A DNA stretch of 64,000 bases from Moniliella sp. 'wahieum' (taxonomy: Eukaryota; Basidiomycota; Moniliellomycetes; Moniliellales; Moniliellaceae). A program made the translations under genes and the position numbers. The notes beneath the pieces are model-generated. The model was not told the DNA's origin and made no database searches. It saw only the letters and a list, made by a program, of their open reading frames with translations. This document shows positions 23,611 to 34,486 of the stretch, piece by piece. Where the stretch lies: positions 1 through 64,000 of the forward strand of contig RSEE01000142.1 in the NCBI GenBank assembly GCA_003971905.1. The letters are read 5' to 3'. Every line of letters starts with the position of its first letter. Position 1 is the stretch's first letter.

Positions 23611-23648
23611 AAACTACGTACACGCTGGCCATTGACTAGCTATTGACT

Positions 23649-23666
23649 ACTAGTGACTAGTGACTG
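23649..23666. repeat. Heptad palindrome array (ACTAGTG)
   Basis: Two ACTAGTG units plus the partial unit ACTG, period 7, core ACTAGT, 40 bp from the AACGTTG array. Confidence 0.75.
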
Positions 23667-23859
23667 TAGAGTTGAAGTGTTGCATGTTGAGTAAGACTGA
23701 GTTAGCCATACTAAGTACGTTGGGTTTTCCTACGCGCTTCACTGGCTTAACCCCGCCCCTTGGCTGTCCCCAGGCTGCGCCTTAGTAGGAGAGGTGGCGT
23801 GGATTCAAAGGGTGGCCAGGGGCAAGGGGCGAGCTTGCTCCTAGTCGCCCGCTCCCCAA

Positions 23860-23901
23860 AGGCCTAAGGCCTAAGGCCTAAAGCCTAAAGCCCAAGGCCC
23901 A
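23860..23901. repeat. Heptad palindrome array (AGGCCTA)
   Basis: Three exact AGGCCTA units, then AAGCCTA, AAGCCCA and AGGCCCA in strict 7-bp phase: six units, decaying toward the right. Confidence 0.9.
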
Positions 23902-24085
23902 ACACGCACGAGCATGCTGCCATGTCACAGTCCCTAACCCCGACCTGCGTGATGCGTGACCGGTGACTGGACAAGCGCGCGCGTGACCCCAACGTCTTGC
24001 CCAGCTGGCCTAGCTGGCCTAGCCCCGCCGTTGGAGCTTGTGAGAGATGTGGCAAGTGAGCGATTGGTGGGGTCTTAGCGTTCTG

Positions 24086-24112
24086 AGGCCTAGGCCTCAG
24101 GCCTCAGGCCTG
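24086..24112. repeat. Heptad palindrome array (AGGCCTC)
   Basis: One AGGCCT hexamer, two AGGCCTC units and one AGGCCTG. The spacer base varies while the palindrome is kept. Confidence 0.85.
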
Positions 24113-24366
24113 GGCGAACCATTGCATTCCCCAGGCCTTGTAGCTGCTAGGTTGGACTTCTGGGTTGGTAAGGCCCTAAGGCCTAATCAGGGTAACACGT
24201 AACGCGCAAGGTGCTCCCAATCCCACCCCCTGGTTGGCGTTTCCCACTTGGTTTCTCGCTGGTCTGTGTAGTCAGTCCCTAGCGGCGAGCCTCCTCGCAA
24301 CGCTGCCCCCCTACCCAACCACGCTGTGATATGTGTCAATGTGTCACATTTGGCACCAGGCCGATA

Positions 24367-24387
24367 ATCGATAATCGATAAGGCCTG
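24367..24387. repeat. Mixed-core heptad array (ATCGATA, AGGCCTG)
   Basis: Two ATCGATA units run without a phase break into AGGCCTG. Two different palindromic cores therefore share one 7-bp register. Confidence 0.8.
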
Positions 24388-24817
24388 CCCATCAGCCAAG
24401 CAGGTCTGAGGGTTAAGCCTCAGCCTGAGGAGGCTGGGTGGGCGCTACAATCGTAGACGTGAGTCGAGGGCACAAGGGTTGGATTGAAGTTGAAGGTCAC
24501 CTGGGCGGGGGGGCTGGGCGCACGGCTCTCGAGACTTGCGCTGGGCATCCGTGTGCGCCAGCCTATCGTACTGCTTGCCGGGTACCCATCCTCGATCCGG
24601 GCCGCCGCATCTGCCCCGGCGGGTCCCATCCGTACGCGGCGAGAGCGAGTGACTAGGCCACGCTTGCACTGGGCTCGTCTATAACCCCTTCCCCCCCGCT
24701 TCCGTCAGCCCGCTCACAGCCCGCAAACAAAGACACAGCATGGTTCGTAGTGCGCGCCAGGAGCAAATCCTGGCCGGGGGAAGAAGCAGAAAGGGAGCAA
24801 GGGACAAGGGAGGAAAG

Positions 24818-24874
24818 AGCAACCAAGCAACCAAGCAACCAAGCAACCAAGCAACCGAGCAACCAAACAACCGA
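24818..24874. repeat. 8-bp microsatellite (AGCAACCA)
   Basis: About seven units of AGCAACCA with minor changes. The opposite strand reads as an artificial hydrophobic WLLGCLVA peptide repeat, which is not a gene. Confidence 0.85.
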
Positions 24875-24959
24875 GGAAGAAAGCAAGAAAGCAAGAAGCA
24901 AGCTGTGGTCTTGGCTCGGCCCGGCCCGGATCGGATCGGGTCCCCCCACTCCCCTCCAC

Positions 24960-25819
24960 CTAGCCCATCACCGTATCCTCCGCATCGGCGGCGGAGAAAC
25001 TTTCCCTGGAGAGGTGAGACGAGGTGCGGGTCGGCCGGTCGTCTTCCGGGATGGATTCGCCCGGGGTGGGCAGTGTGGCTTGCCGCGGCGGTTGGCCCGG
25101 GAGGGAAAAGGAGCCCGAGACGCTGGACCGGCCGTGGGGGGAGCCAGCGTGGTGGATGGGGATGGTGGACACGCGCGCATGGGTGGTCGGGAGCCCGTCG
25201 TAGGCATACAAGCTACTGCCCAGCGGGCTGCCTGCGATCGAGCCACGAGGGGCACCGGGCGCGGCTGATCCGGCACCGGGTCCTGTTGGGCCGAGGGAGA
25301 GGGTGCGGGCAATGGGCGAGGACGGGCCCGGGCCCGGGAGGGTGGCGGACCGTGGCAGGGGAGGGGCGTCAAGCGGAGCCGGAGCTGCAGCCCGCGGGCT
25401 GGACGGGGAGACGGGCGCCGGTGGAGGCAAAAAGGGCGCCATCTCATCGGGGGGGAGCTCTTCGGGGCACCGACGGTGGCCGAGCCCGGCTGCTCGGCCG
25501 AGGCAAAACTAAAGCCAGCCTCAACGTGCGGCGAGGCGGGGGGGACGTCGATGGTGCCGGCGCCCAGGCTTGCGGGGTGGCGATTTGCTGGCCTACATCC
25601 GTGTCGGGAGACTGGCCGGCCTGCTTCAGCGCATAGTCGCCCGAGTCAAAGTACTTGCGCTCCTTGAGGCGCTGCTGCAGCCAGGGTTTCTTGCCGGGCA
25701 GCTTGCCGCCGTAGCGCGCCGCGAGCTGGGCCTCTTCCGCTGCAAAGGGGGCCTGGAGGGGGGGGGGGGGGGGGTGAGTGGTCGGAAGCGGGGGGGGGCA
25801 GGCGGGGACGTACGGCCAT
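24960..25819 (-). CDS. IGO1: Endosulfine/Igo family PP2A regulator
   Basis: Endosulfine/ARPP-19/Igo proteins, when phosphorylated on the Ser of FDSGDY by Greatwall/Rim15 kinases, inhibit PP2A-B55 and promote quiescence or mitotic entry. The conserved core reads EEAQLAARYGGKLPGKKPW, LQQRLKERKYFDSGDYALKQ, with FDSGDY at 25633-25650. Exon 1 is only ATGGCC (25814-25819), then a 61-nt intron (25753-25813, donor GTACGT, acceptor CTCCAG) containing a long C-run. After the core, a Pro/Ser-rich tail continues through one frame change near a C7 run (about 25448) and ends AADAEDTVMG at 24960. The tail makes the protein much longer than yeast Igo1; it could also be affected by an undetected intron. Confidence 0.88.
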
Positions 25820-26820
25820 TGTGGGAGGGACGGGGTGGGGATGGGAGGGAGGGGATGGGAGGCAAGCATGGTGGGCGGATGGACTGGAGCTGGCAGGCGC
25901 GGGCCGGGGGGCGGGAGGAGGCGTGGGTGATGGGGCGGGGTGGGTGACGGGCAGCAGGGGGCGAGACAGACAGGGCAGGCAAGCTGCAAGGGCCAGCCAG
26001 CGTGCGCATGGCTTGGCTGCTGCCCGGCCGTCGCCGTGGCTGGGGGCGGTGTGGTGGGGTGCGGCGTGGTGCTGCGCCGGGCGAACAAAACGAGGCGGGA
26101 GCGTGCCAGCACGCAGCACACCGCACCCGCTGCCCCAGCGCCACTGTACGCGGGCGGCGCACGGGCCCAGCCAGCGCGTATCAATGTCCAGGACCCAGTG
26201 TGTCGCATGTCACATGTCACTGTCAGTATCAGTCCGCTGTATGCGGTTGCTGCGGCCGCTGGGGCAGCCGGGCGACAGCAGGCGGCCACTGGCAGGCGCG
26301 ATCGCATGCGACAGCGCTGGCGCAGTGCGGCCGTGCACCGAACCGATTGCATCGCATCTCGATCGCAAGAAGCCAGCAGCAGCTGCATGCACTCGTACTC
26401 AGTACTCGGACTCAGTTCTCGTACTCAGTATGCGCAACGTACTCACCCCATCAGGCATCCCAGCGTTCATTAATATGTTCATTCCCACAATCAGTGCTCA
26501 GCCGCGGCATTAAACCCCAGCGGTCCCCTGCTGCGTGCTTGGGCTGCCTTAGGTAACCCACAGTCTCGACTGCACGTTGAATTTCAGTTCGATATGCGAT
26601 GGCATCTGACATGGTGGGACCAGCACCAGCACTCGCACCAAGCAACCCCGTTTGCCGACGCTGCAGGGATCGCCCCCACGCAATCCCCGTGTGGCTGCAG
26701 CAAAACAACTCCCCAGATAGCCCACCCACATGCCTCATGCCTCCCTCCCTGACAGCCCCTCCCAGATCCCACGTCCAAGTGGGTCCGTTGGGGTTACGGT
26801 TACTGCGCCCTCTACACCTC

Positions 26821-26844
26821 ACCGGTCACCGGTCACCGGTCACC
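26821..26844. repeat. Heptad palindrome array (ACCGGTC)
   Basis: Three exact ACCGGTC units plus ACC, period 7, core ACCGGT, just upstream of the small open frame at 26854. Confidence 0.9.
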
Positions 26845-27239
26845 ACGCATATAATGTCCGCGATGTTTTTCGCGCAACTCCAACTGGGCCCCATGATCCA
26901 TCTGATCGATGCCAACCGCACCAACAACGTCCTCAGGTTCCAAACGCATTGCGCGTGTCTTTGGACCATGTGGAATGGTCCCACCATGTTGCGGCACTCC
27001 TACCCTGGTCCCACAGGACGGCATCGATATACCATGGCGATGGGGGGCCATTGGTTCCACCTATAGCTACGTAGAAAAGATGGGTTGTACCAACGAGACT
27101 GTATAACGTCTCCAAGTCGCGCAACGCGCAAGTGGATCTGCTGCAACCCGCTGGTCAGTCAATGTAAGTGGCGTGCACGGCCGCCGTACATTCAGCAGGC
27201 TTTTGCCACTCCCTCACTATCTGATGATGAAATCTAGAG

Positions 27240-27545
27240 TGATGGAATTCTGATAGTCCTCCAAGGTGGTGCACGCACTAGTGGTGGTAGTGGTGGACTA
27301 GTCAGCCAACCAACCACGCCTACTTACAGAAGAACTCGACCATCAAGTAGCCAGTCACCACCAGAGGCTAGGCTGCAGGCCAGGGAAAACAGAAGCGAGA
27401 CAACAACGCAATGACTCCTATAGGCCTGAGGCCTGAGGCCTGAGGAGAGACTGAAGGAACAGTTGGCCAAAACACCGAAGCCACCAACACTATCCCAATG
27501 TCCGTGTGGATTGCCGGCAAGTCAGTCGCACTAGCAACTGTTGGC
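27240..27545 (+). repeat. Dispersed repeat B, copy 2
   Basis: Second copy of the repeat at 20545-20825, same orientation and same landmark order. It differs by carrying a (AGGCCTG)3 heptad array at 27422-27442 where copy 1 has a single GGCCTGAGG. Heptad expansion inside one copy is directly visible. Confidence 0.7.
27422..27442. repeat. Heptad palindrome array (AGGCCTG)
   Basis: Three exact AGGCCTG units within repeat B copy 2. The paralogous position in copy 1 (about 20700) has only one unit. Confidence 0.88.
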
Positions 27546-27984
27546 TCCGAGATCTGAGTACTCGGCGTCCGTCCGTCGCAACTGCACTGGGACAAAGATA
27601 GAGTCCACCTGGAAAAGGTTTGCTAGTACGAACGGTAATTATCCCGAGATCGTGCAGGCCATGCGCAAGCATCATCATTGATGCCTCGGGGCCTTATGGG
27701 CCTCATCATGGACTAGGCCAACTCCCAACCTACTATATATTGAAGCAACAACAAATGTGACCTCTTTTGCTCTGCTCGTCCGGCCAATAAGCCGAGACTG
27801 ACGTTCCTAGATTCTGAGCGACGTGGTAAGGGCAGTAGCCAGCATGCAGCGGGGTAGAAAAAAGGAAGGCGCTAAGGGTCAAACCTAAGGTCAGGAACGG
27901 AAGGAGGAGATAGAAAGGACGTCGGAGGCCAGTGCAAGATAGGAGGAAATCCTACTGCGCGTGGCGCTGGCATCACAAAAGTCC

Positions 27985-28115
27985 ATTAGTGTGAGTGTGA
28001 CATCACATGTGATGTGGGTGGTGGCTGCCAGAGGCTGTCTGCGACCCTAGGTTTCAGTCGAAACACCAACAACGCAACAGTCCTCACTAGGTCTGAGGTC
28101 GGAGGCTACATGTTA
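27985..28115 (+). repeat. Repeat B, partial third copy (tentative)
   Basis: Similar to part of copy 2: a block around CACCAACAACGCAACAG followed by TCCTCACTAGGTCTGAGG parallels ACAACAACGCAATGA, then CTCCTATAGGCCTGAGG. Short and diverged. Confidence 0.4.
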
Positions 28116-28380
28116 CATTGACAGCCTACTAAGGGACTACCGGTGGTAATCGGCAAAACGGTTCTGAGCCTATAGGCCATGGGTGAGGCAGCTCAGATCA
28201 CTGGGGCTCTACGGCAATTCCAAGTTCCTGTCGAACTCACTCGGCCCTGTCTAGCCCCCATAGCACAACTTTGCTCGGCGTGCTCAGGCTGAGCCCTGAA
28301 GCTCAGGCTGAACCAACTCCACACTAGGGAAGGAAGACAACAGTATGCGACATATAGCACTTCATGGCCATGCGCACCAT

Positions 28381-28436
28381 GCATCCTGCATCCTGCATCC
28401 TGCATCCTACTTCCTACTTTCTACTTCCTACTTACG
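28381..28436. repeat. 7-bp microsatellite (GCATCCT then ACTTCCT)
   Basis: Four GCATCCT units run in phase into ACTTCCT, ACTTTCT, ACTTCCT and ACTTACG. Period 7 is retained though the hexamer is no longer a full palindrome. Confidence 0.8.
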
Positions 28437-28666
28437 CCATCCCCGTCCTAGCCGGCGGCTCCGGTGTGCACGACGTGCACGATGGACAAGCATCTTTGCC
28501 AACAACAACAGTAGTGTACTAGGCGGGCCGGCCACCAAGCGGGTGCAGGCTGGTACAATGGCGGTCACTTATAACCGCATGACAGGGGGGGGGGGGGCAA
28601 GGAAGAAACCCCAGCGCTTGGGGCAAAGGCAAACGTGGAGCCGGAGGGCCGACAGACCGGCGCCGA

Positions 28667-30562
28667 CTACCTCCGTGCGCGTAGCGGCGACGACTTGGGC
28701 TTCGCCTTGGACTTGGGCGAGAGGCGGGGCGGGGCAGAGGCAGTGGGTGTAGCGGTGGCAGTGGCCAAGCCGAGCAACGCGTCGACTGCCGCGCCGTCCT
28801 GGTCGCCGGACCCGGTGCGGGCGGGTGCGCTGGTGCCGGCGCCCCGAGCGGAATCCAAGCTGACAGGGGCGGCGGCTTGCGCATCAGCGGCCTCCGTTCC
28901 AGCCGGCTCGGGGGGGGGCAGGAGGACGAGGGTATCAATGTCGACGGGTTCGGGTCGGTCCAAAGCCGGCCAAGCAGGCGCGGAGATGGTCCATGCGTGC
29001 GCCGGGACCGGAAGGGCTTGTTCAGCGCGTCGCAGGGCCACTTCGGCGTCCTCGTTGTGGCCCGGGGTGTGGAGGTAGAGACAGGCGAGGTTGAACCACG
29101 GTTCGGGCAACGACGGTCCGCGCTGCGCGGCCTGGGCCAGCGCAAACAAACTGTCTCGGTTTGGTTCGTGCGGTAGTAAGCACGCCAATCGCGTTCCAGA
29201 TGCGCGCATCCTGAGGCGCGAGGCGAATGGCCTGTTGGTACGCGGCAAACGCTTCGGTCACCTGTCCTGCAGCGCGTACAGATCGCCAGAGAGGTAGGCC
29301 GTGCGTGCGTCCAGGTCTTTGCCTTCCTCCGTGTCGAGGGACCAGCAAACTGGACGGCTTCAATGTGTTTGCGTGCGCGGTCCAAGTCGAGCAGGCCGGC
29401 GTAGCGCGAAAGGTAGAGCGAGGCGAGGGCTTGGTGCGCTTGGACCTTGATCGCCCGTGGAGCCTGCAGCGCGCGCTCCCACGCGTCCTGAGCCGAGGCA
29501 AAGTCCTCTGCAAGCGCATACACTCTCCCCAGCTCGAGGTACACCTCCCCGACCCGCCGGCGCAGGCGGGCGTCAACGAGCAAAAGAAAAGCGCGTGCGC
29601 TCTCGGGGTACAGACCTTGTTGCCGATAAATTAAGCCCAGACGATATAGAGCACCTCGGAAAGGTGGCGGAAGCGTTGGGGGCTGGTAAGTACTTGGCGT
29701 ATCCTTTCCTCCTCTCTGTCCTCCGAATTCACCGCAACGGCCACCACGCGTTCCAGCGCCTGTTGAGCGTACTCTAGCGAGCCATACCGCTCATACAGGA
29801 TGCCAATCGGGTACCACAGTTCGGGCAGATTAGGGTCGGGAAGCAAACGGAGCGCATGCTGGTACGCTTCGTACGCCTGCTCCAGCTGGTCGAGGGCGAG
29901 ATAGGCGTCGCCCATGGTTTGGTACGTCGCGCCTTCGTTGGGGTCGAGGGAGAGGGCGGTGTGGAGGGCAGTCAGAGCGTCGTCCGGTTGCTGGCCAAGA
30001 TCGAGGTAAACGCGCCCGAGAAGACGGTAGGCGGGAGCCGAGTTGGGGTCGTGTTGCAGCGCATGCTGCAGAGCCAAGGCATCCTTGGGTGCCTCCTCGC
30101 CTCCGACCGCGACAATGGCAGAAGCAATGGCGAGCCAGGCGTCGGCGTTGGCACGAACCAGTTGTTGCTTCAGCTGGACCACGGGACTTGAAGTGGAGGC
30201 AGGGCCGGGAGGAGGTAAGGTAGGGCCAGGGCTACGATCAAGGGGGGCCGGGGCCGAGGCCGGGGCCGGGAGGAGGAGCCGGGGGGAGGGAAGTACATGT
30301 GGTGTGGGGGCAGCGGGGCCGGAGGCGGGCGGGAGGGGAGAGGGCCGGAGCGATGCAGGGCGCCCGGAGGCCTCCGAGGGGGGAGGGAGCGGCATGGACA
30401 TGGGCAGCCGGGAGGCGGCATGGCGGCAAAGGGCATGGCGGGCACTGCGCCGGGCGGGAGGGGCGGCGGGTAGGGCGAGTAGGCGGGGGGTAGGGCGGAT
30501 AGGGGGGGGCGCAGGGGGGGCGGGGCGCGGTCGGAGTAGCGGGGGGGAGCGTAGTAGGCCAT
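28667..30562 (-). CDS. SSN6: Ssn6/Cyc8-like TPR transcriptional corepressor
   Basis: Cyc8 joins Tup1 in a general corepressor recruited by DNA-binding factors. Minus-strand TPR units, in order: AYRLLGRVYLDLGQQPDDAL, TYQTMGDAYLALDQLEQAY with HALRLLPDPN, LWYPIGILYERYGSLEYAQQALERV, VGEVYLELGRVYALAEDF, VQAHQALASLYLSRYAG, AFAAYQQAIRLAPQDARIWNAIGVL, and WFNLACLYLHTPGHNEDAEVALRRAEQAL. The tail is Ala/Pro-rich, ending SPLRARR. Start chosen at ATG 30562 (MAYYAPPRYSDRAPPPL, context GCCATGGCC), a proline-rich N-terminus. The TPR units sit in three frames: an intron or change lies near 29630, and one-base changes near 30400, 29310 and 29170. The spacing of TPRs and the IGVL sequence match Ssn6 rather than generic TPR proteins. 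Confidence 0.82.
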
Positions 30563-31132
30563 GGCGGCGGGGCGGCGGAGACGAGCGGGCGGGTAGGGGG
30601 CGGGGGGGGACAGCAGGTGGGGGGGGCGACGGGGCGAGGGTGGAAGCCGGTGGAAGCGGGAGCGATGGCGGTCACCGGTCACCCGTCTCAGCGCAAGGGG
30701 AGCGCCGGTCGCCGGCTATTCTGGGCAGTATGCAGGCGCCCTGGCGCCAGGCGCTCAGGCTCAGGCACGCACCCATCGGCAGCTGACGTGTGACATGGGA
30801 CGTGGGATGCATGTGACGCTGTGACGGCATCCTGGGTACCCACACGCTGCTCGCACAGCACAACCCAGCCGGCCGCCGCCGCAGTGCCGCCGCGTGCCGC
30901 GTGCTGCGCGGGGCGCCGCACAACGACATAGCGCTCCGTGCGGCGGGCGATGCGATGCAGATGCAGCTGCAGCAGAGCAAGTGCTCCCTCGGTTGAATGG
31001 CCAGCATCCCACAGACGCCGCCTGAGACGCGGCGCCAGAGCGGCTCATCCATCAGCGCTCAGCCAGCGCTGACCAGCACGCATCACGCGTCCCAGCCTGC
31101 TCGCTTCCTCGCCCAGCGCCCAGCGGCCTGGG

Positions 31133-31146
31133 ATGCATCATGCATC
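31133..31146. repeat. Heptad palindrome pair (ATGCATC)
   Basis: Two exact units. More scattered ATGCAT and ACGCGT heptads follow to 31240, including GTCACGCGTCACGC. Confidence 0.65.
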
Positions 31147-31391
31147 CCATGGTGCATCCCATCCTGCGTGTCACGCGTCACGCATGCACTCGAACATCAT
31201 GCATCAAGCACCACATATCACGCATCATGCATCCCACGGCATGGGATCCGCGTCTCAACCGCCTCCGCGCCTCCGCGCCTCAGCCTGAGTACTGTACTGA
31301 GTCATTCCGCTGGCTGTGCGCTGCTGTCGCCGACCAGCCCCGACAGGCGCCGACGACGTTACTCGATCGATTTGGATCGGTGATCACGATC

Positions 31392-31412
31392 ATCGATCAT
31401 CGATCATCGATC
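31392..31412. repeat. Heptad palindrome array (ATCGATC)
   Basis: Three exact ATCGATC units, period 7, preceded by the related ATCACGATC. Confidence 0.9.
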
Positions 31413-31444
31413 AACCATGCACGACTCTCCCCGCTTGGCTCTGC

Positions 31445-31476
31445 ACGCTTCAAGCTTCAAGCTTCAAGCTTCAAGC
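31445..31476. repeat. Heptad palindrome array (AAGCTTC)
   Basis: ACGCTTC, three exact AAGCTTC units, then AAGC, period 7. Only about 30 bp from the ATCGATC array. Confidence 0.9.
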
Positions 31477-31757
31477 CGCACAGGCACACCCTGCCCAGGC
31501 ACAGTGCGGCGGTGCCTGATGCATGATGCTCGGCTGCTGGCGTCTCCACTGGCCAGCTGCGGCGCTGGCCGATGACTGGCCCTGGGCCAGCCACGCACGA
31601 CAGGCGTGCAGTCACTTGGCTAGTCATTATATAGTCACTTGGCTAGTCAGCGCTCCGCTGGGCTGGCCATCTCTTTCTGAGGCCATTTAGGGTTATCCAT
31701 AATCCCTCAGGGCAATGGCTGGGATTCCCCAGCCCCACCCCCAGCACGTCCACGTTT

Positions 31758-31778
31758 AACGTTTACCGGTTACCACGG
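31758..31778. repeat. Mixed-core heptads (AACGTTT, ACCGGTT)
   Basis: AACGTTT, ACCGGTT and ACCACGG follow one another in one 7-bp register. A second case of core switching in phase. Confidence 0.65.
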
Positions 31779-31869
31779 TAGTCGCGCTGCAGAAGGTACC
31801 CTTGGGCCATTCTCCCGTTGCACCCTTGGCGTCGAGACGCTGCATCTCTATGTAATGCATGTGCATATC

Positions 31870-31911
31870 ACGCATCACGCATCATGCATCATGCATCATG
31901 CATCATGCATC
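31870..31911. repeat. Heptad palindrome array (ATGCATC)
   Basis: Two ACGCATC units then four exact ATGCATC units, period 7. Confidence 0.92.
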
Positions 31912-33085
31912 ATGTAACATGGAACGGCCATCAATTTTACGTACCCAGGACCAAATGAACTCTTGGCTCGGATGGTAAATGAGCTGCCGGACTCCCGGTC
32001 GGCAGCAGCAGAGACACGTGCTCACTCCAGGCTCCTTGAAGCTTGAGAGTTAAGATCTTGTTCAGTTAGCTTACCTACTCAGAAGGTTTCCTTTTCCTCT
32101 TGTAGCATCGCCTGTATTTGCCCTCCCACCACCTGTATCTCGCTCCCGCTTATCCTCGATACTCCTCCTCTCCCTCTCCGCTGTATCCGCTGTCTGTACC
32201 GTACAGACTGTTGTGTCGCGATTGCGCTCTGGCATACTTGCGGCGCTACACCATTCCCATATCGAAAGCGAAACCATCTACTCCATCGCATGTCACATGT
32301 CCCACCTTTCCAAGAACGCCTCATGTCGGATCGGAACAGGTCTGTCGCTATTAGCCAACGAGCGGCGGCATGTGGTACTTCGCACAAATGCCCATGTCGA
32401 ACGAGAGAGCTAATAGGCATGGTACACGTGTCCGTCCATCTATTCCTTGTCTCCGTCTACAGAAGCGATGGGATGAGTAGCATACTGTTGACCCCATTCA
32501 GTCACAAGACGAATGAGGCAGAAGGCAGTGGACGACGTAGCCGACACTCATGTAAGAACCAATAAGTGTCCTGTCACTCCAAGCGATGACGATGACCGGG
32601 TGGAGTGGATGGGTAGTAATTAGGTTGATTAAGCCAGTGCCGTGGAAACCAGAGACAATGCTGTCACAGGCCTTGCTAGCGATGCTAGCGATGCTGGCGA
32701 TGAGGGATGAAGATGGCATTCGAGAGCTAAGGAGAGCTAGAGCTATGGGCCTTGATAGGCTCCTGGCCTGGAGGCCAATGGAAACCCGTGGAAGGTCCGG
32801 AACTCACTGCCCTGGTGCACTGTGTGCATCGGGCCACGTGTCACTGAAGGCCGATGGTCTCTGGACCACTGGTGGTCAACAAATGCTACAGAATGCCAAC
32901 ATGCTACTTGACGGACGGTGGAGAGGGTCCAATGAATATATATGACGGTAGCATGCATACAGGAGGGGGGGTGGATCAAGTCCGGTTGATGAAGAGCGGA
33001 GAAGGAAACACAAGTGTGCATGCGGCGTGCACGAGTGCTGGAATGCTTGAAACATGCGACGAGCCAGGAGGTTCTGGACCGAGAG

Positions 33086-34486
33086 TCATACCAGAGCCAG
33101 CAAAGTTGGGGTAACAACCGTCGTGCCTGGCTCAATCGCGGGCGGTGGGGTGTGGAGAGCGGCAAACGCAAAGTCAGGGTAGGTAGGGGGGGTGCAGAAC
33201 GCAACCCCGGTGGGGAGGGGAAAAAACGGGTTGGCGGTAGAGGAGCGGGTAGAGTTTAGAGGAGTAGGCATAGCCGGCCGTACACCATCTCTGCACCACG
33301 GTGCATCGAGCGACTTGAGCAATGGGGAAAAGTCGAGCGGGGCCGTCGTTTGGTCGTGATGGCTCTGGTGGGCACAAGCGTGCAGCTGGGCCGCAGAAAC
33401 GTGGACTTGCCTTGAGGGTAGGGAGCAGGCAGGCGATTGGGGGGTCACCTGTTCCTCCCACGGGTCAGTTGACAACGACAAGTAGGTATACGGGGTGTAG
33501 GGGGTATTGAGGGTGGCGCTGTCCCACATCAGAATCGGCGATCTAACGGAAGGACAAAGAGGGCGAGGGATGGGCACCGAGGGGACAGAGTTCAAAGGAG
33601 TTGGCTGGCGCAAGGGAAAGGGAGGTTGCAATCTCGGAGGGTAGAGGGAAAGTCTGCAGCGGAGAGACAGCCCGATATAGACCGCCGATGGAGGGGCGGC
33701 ACAGGGGAGAAAGGCTGGGGGGCAATATTGTAGTGACTGTGAAGCTGATAAGAGACGCACTCAAGGGGGGTCATTGGAGGGGTGCTCCGTAGTTCATCCT
33801 CCGAGGCTTGGAGGCGCGCACATGCTTCCTTCCTCTCGGTGGTGAGAGCTTGGAGGCGGTGGGACCAGTTGTCAAATTGTTCCGTTGGCACGAACACCGT
33901 CATGCCCAGTCCACACCACAACTCCCGCTCGGCATGGGTAAGGGTAGCAAGGGGGATGGCGCCCATCTGGGACCAGGTTTTGGTGGTGTAGGTGTTGTCG
34001 TCCAAGTACTTGTTGGCCAGCATGAGGGATACGATGGCGGCGCAGTACTCCGACCCGGACGCATAACGCCAATCTGGTTGGCGCGCCTCGAAACGATAGA
34101 GGAAGTAGAGGGCCAAAAGCACCGTAGAGGTGGAGAGCTGGGTGGTGCGCAGAATCTTGCGCACAAAACTGATAAAGTCAGGGGCGGGGTGTAAACGTCT
34201 CTGTTGTATCTCCCGTCGCAGCGGAGCGGACACAGACCCGGGGAAGGCTTCGGTTGCCAGCGACGAGGGACGGGAAACAGACACAGGCGAAGTGGCAGCG
34301 GAAGAGACCAGGGGGGGGGGGGCGTACCAGAGGTAGCAGGTGAGATTGGCGAACCACTCAGCACGGGGGCAGAGTGCCGGACTCGGTGCAGCGTCGACGC
34401 TTGGGAGGACTGGGGCGAACGTCCAAAGAGAGGGCTGAAGCAGCAGGGGTAGCAGCAGCCGCGATGGCAGCCGCTGGGAGGAGCAT
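33086..34486 (-). CDS. Clg1-like (Pho85-type) cyclin
   Basis: Cyclin-box protein expected to bind a Pho85-like CDK. The conserved box reads FISFVRKILRTTQLSTSTVLL, ALYFLYRF, GSEYCAAIVSLMLANKYLDD, TYTTKTWSQMGAIPL and LTHAERELWCGLGMTVFV; the K-Y-L-D-D-N pattern is typical of Pcl/Clg1 cyclins. Upstream EWFANLTCYLWYA also fits this family. The N-terminus carries a basic PPKRRRC cluster. Start proposed at ATG 34486 (MLLPAAAIAAAATP). A C-run near 34310 and a stretch near 33740 require frame changes. The Pro/Ser-rich tail may run to 33086. Box call secure, ends approximate. Confidence 0.8.

Larger units (their letters stand above)
22506..24817. other. Long gene-free, microsatellite-bearing region
   Basis: No coding on either strand that I can support. 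It is visibly AT-richer than the neighbouring genes around 22600-23700 and holds several heptad palindrome arrays, listed separately. Isolated palindromes such as ACTAGTC (23350-23375) and an AGCTGGCCT pair (about 24003-24022) also occur. Confidence 0.6.
25820..28666. other. Gene-free region with repeats
   Basis: No assigned gene. The 25820-26500 stretch is G-rich and carries only low-complexity frames. A plus frame at 26854-27066 (MSAMFFAQLQLGPMIHLID start, about 70 codons) follows an ATATAATG context and is the only small-gene candidate; I recognise no family. Repeat B copies and heptad arrays are listed separately. Confidence 0.5.
30563..33085. other. Gene-free region with many palindromic repeats
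   Basis: No gene recognised. 30780-31350 is rich in ATGCAT/ACGCGT-type words and low-complexity frames; 32080-32950 has ordinary composition with no coding I can support. Heptad arrays are listed separately. Confidence 0.5.

Noticed and set aside
24679-24959. Apparent membrane protein with repeated WLLGCLVA on the minus strand
   Set aside because: The hydrophobic repeat is exactly the antisense reading of the AGCAACCA 8-bp microsatellite; no gene context.
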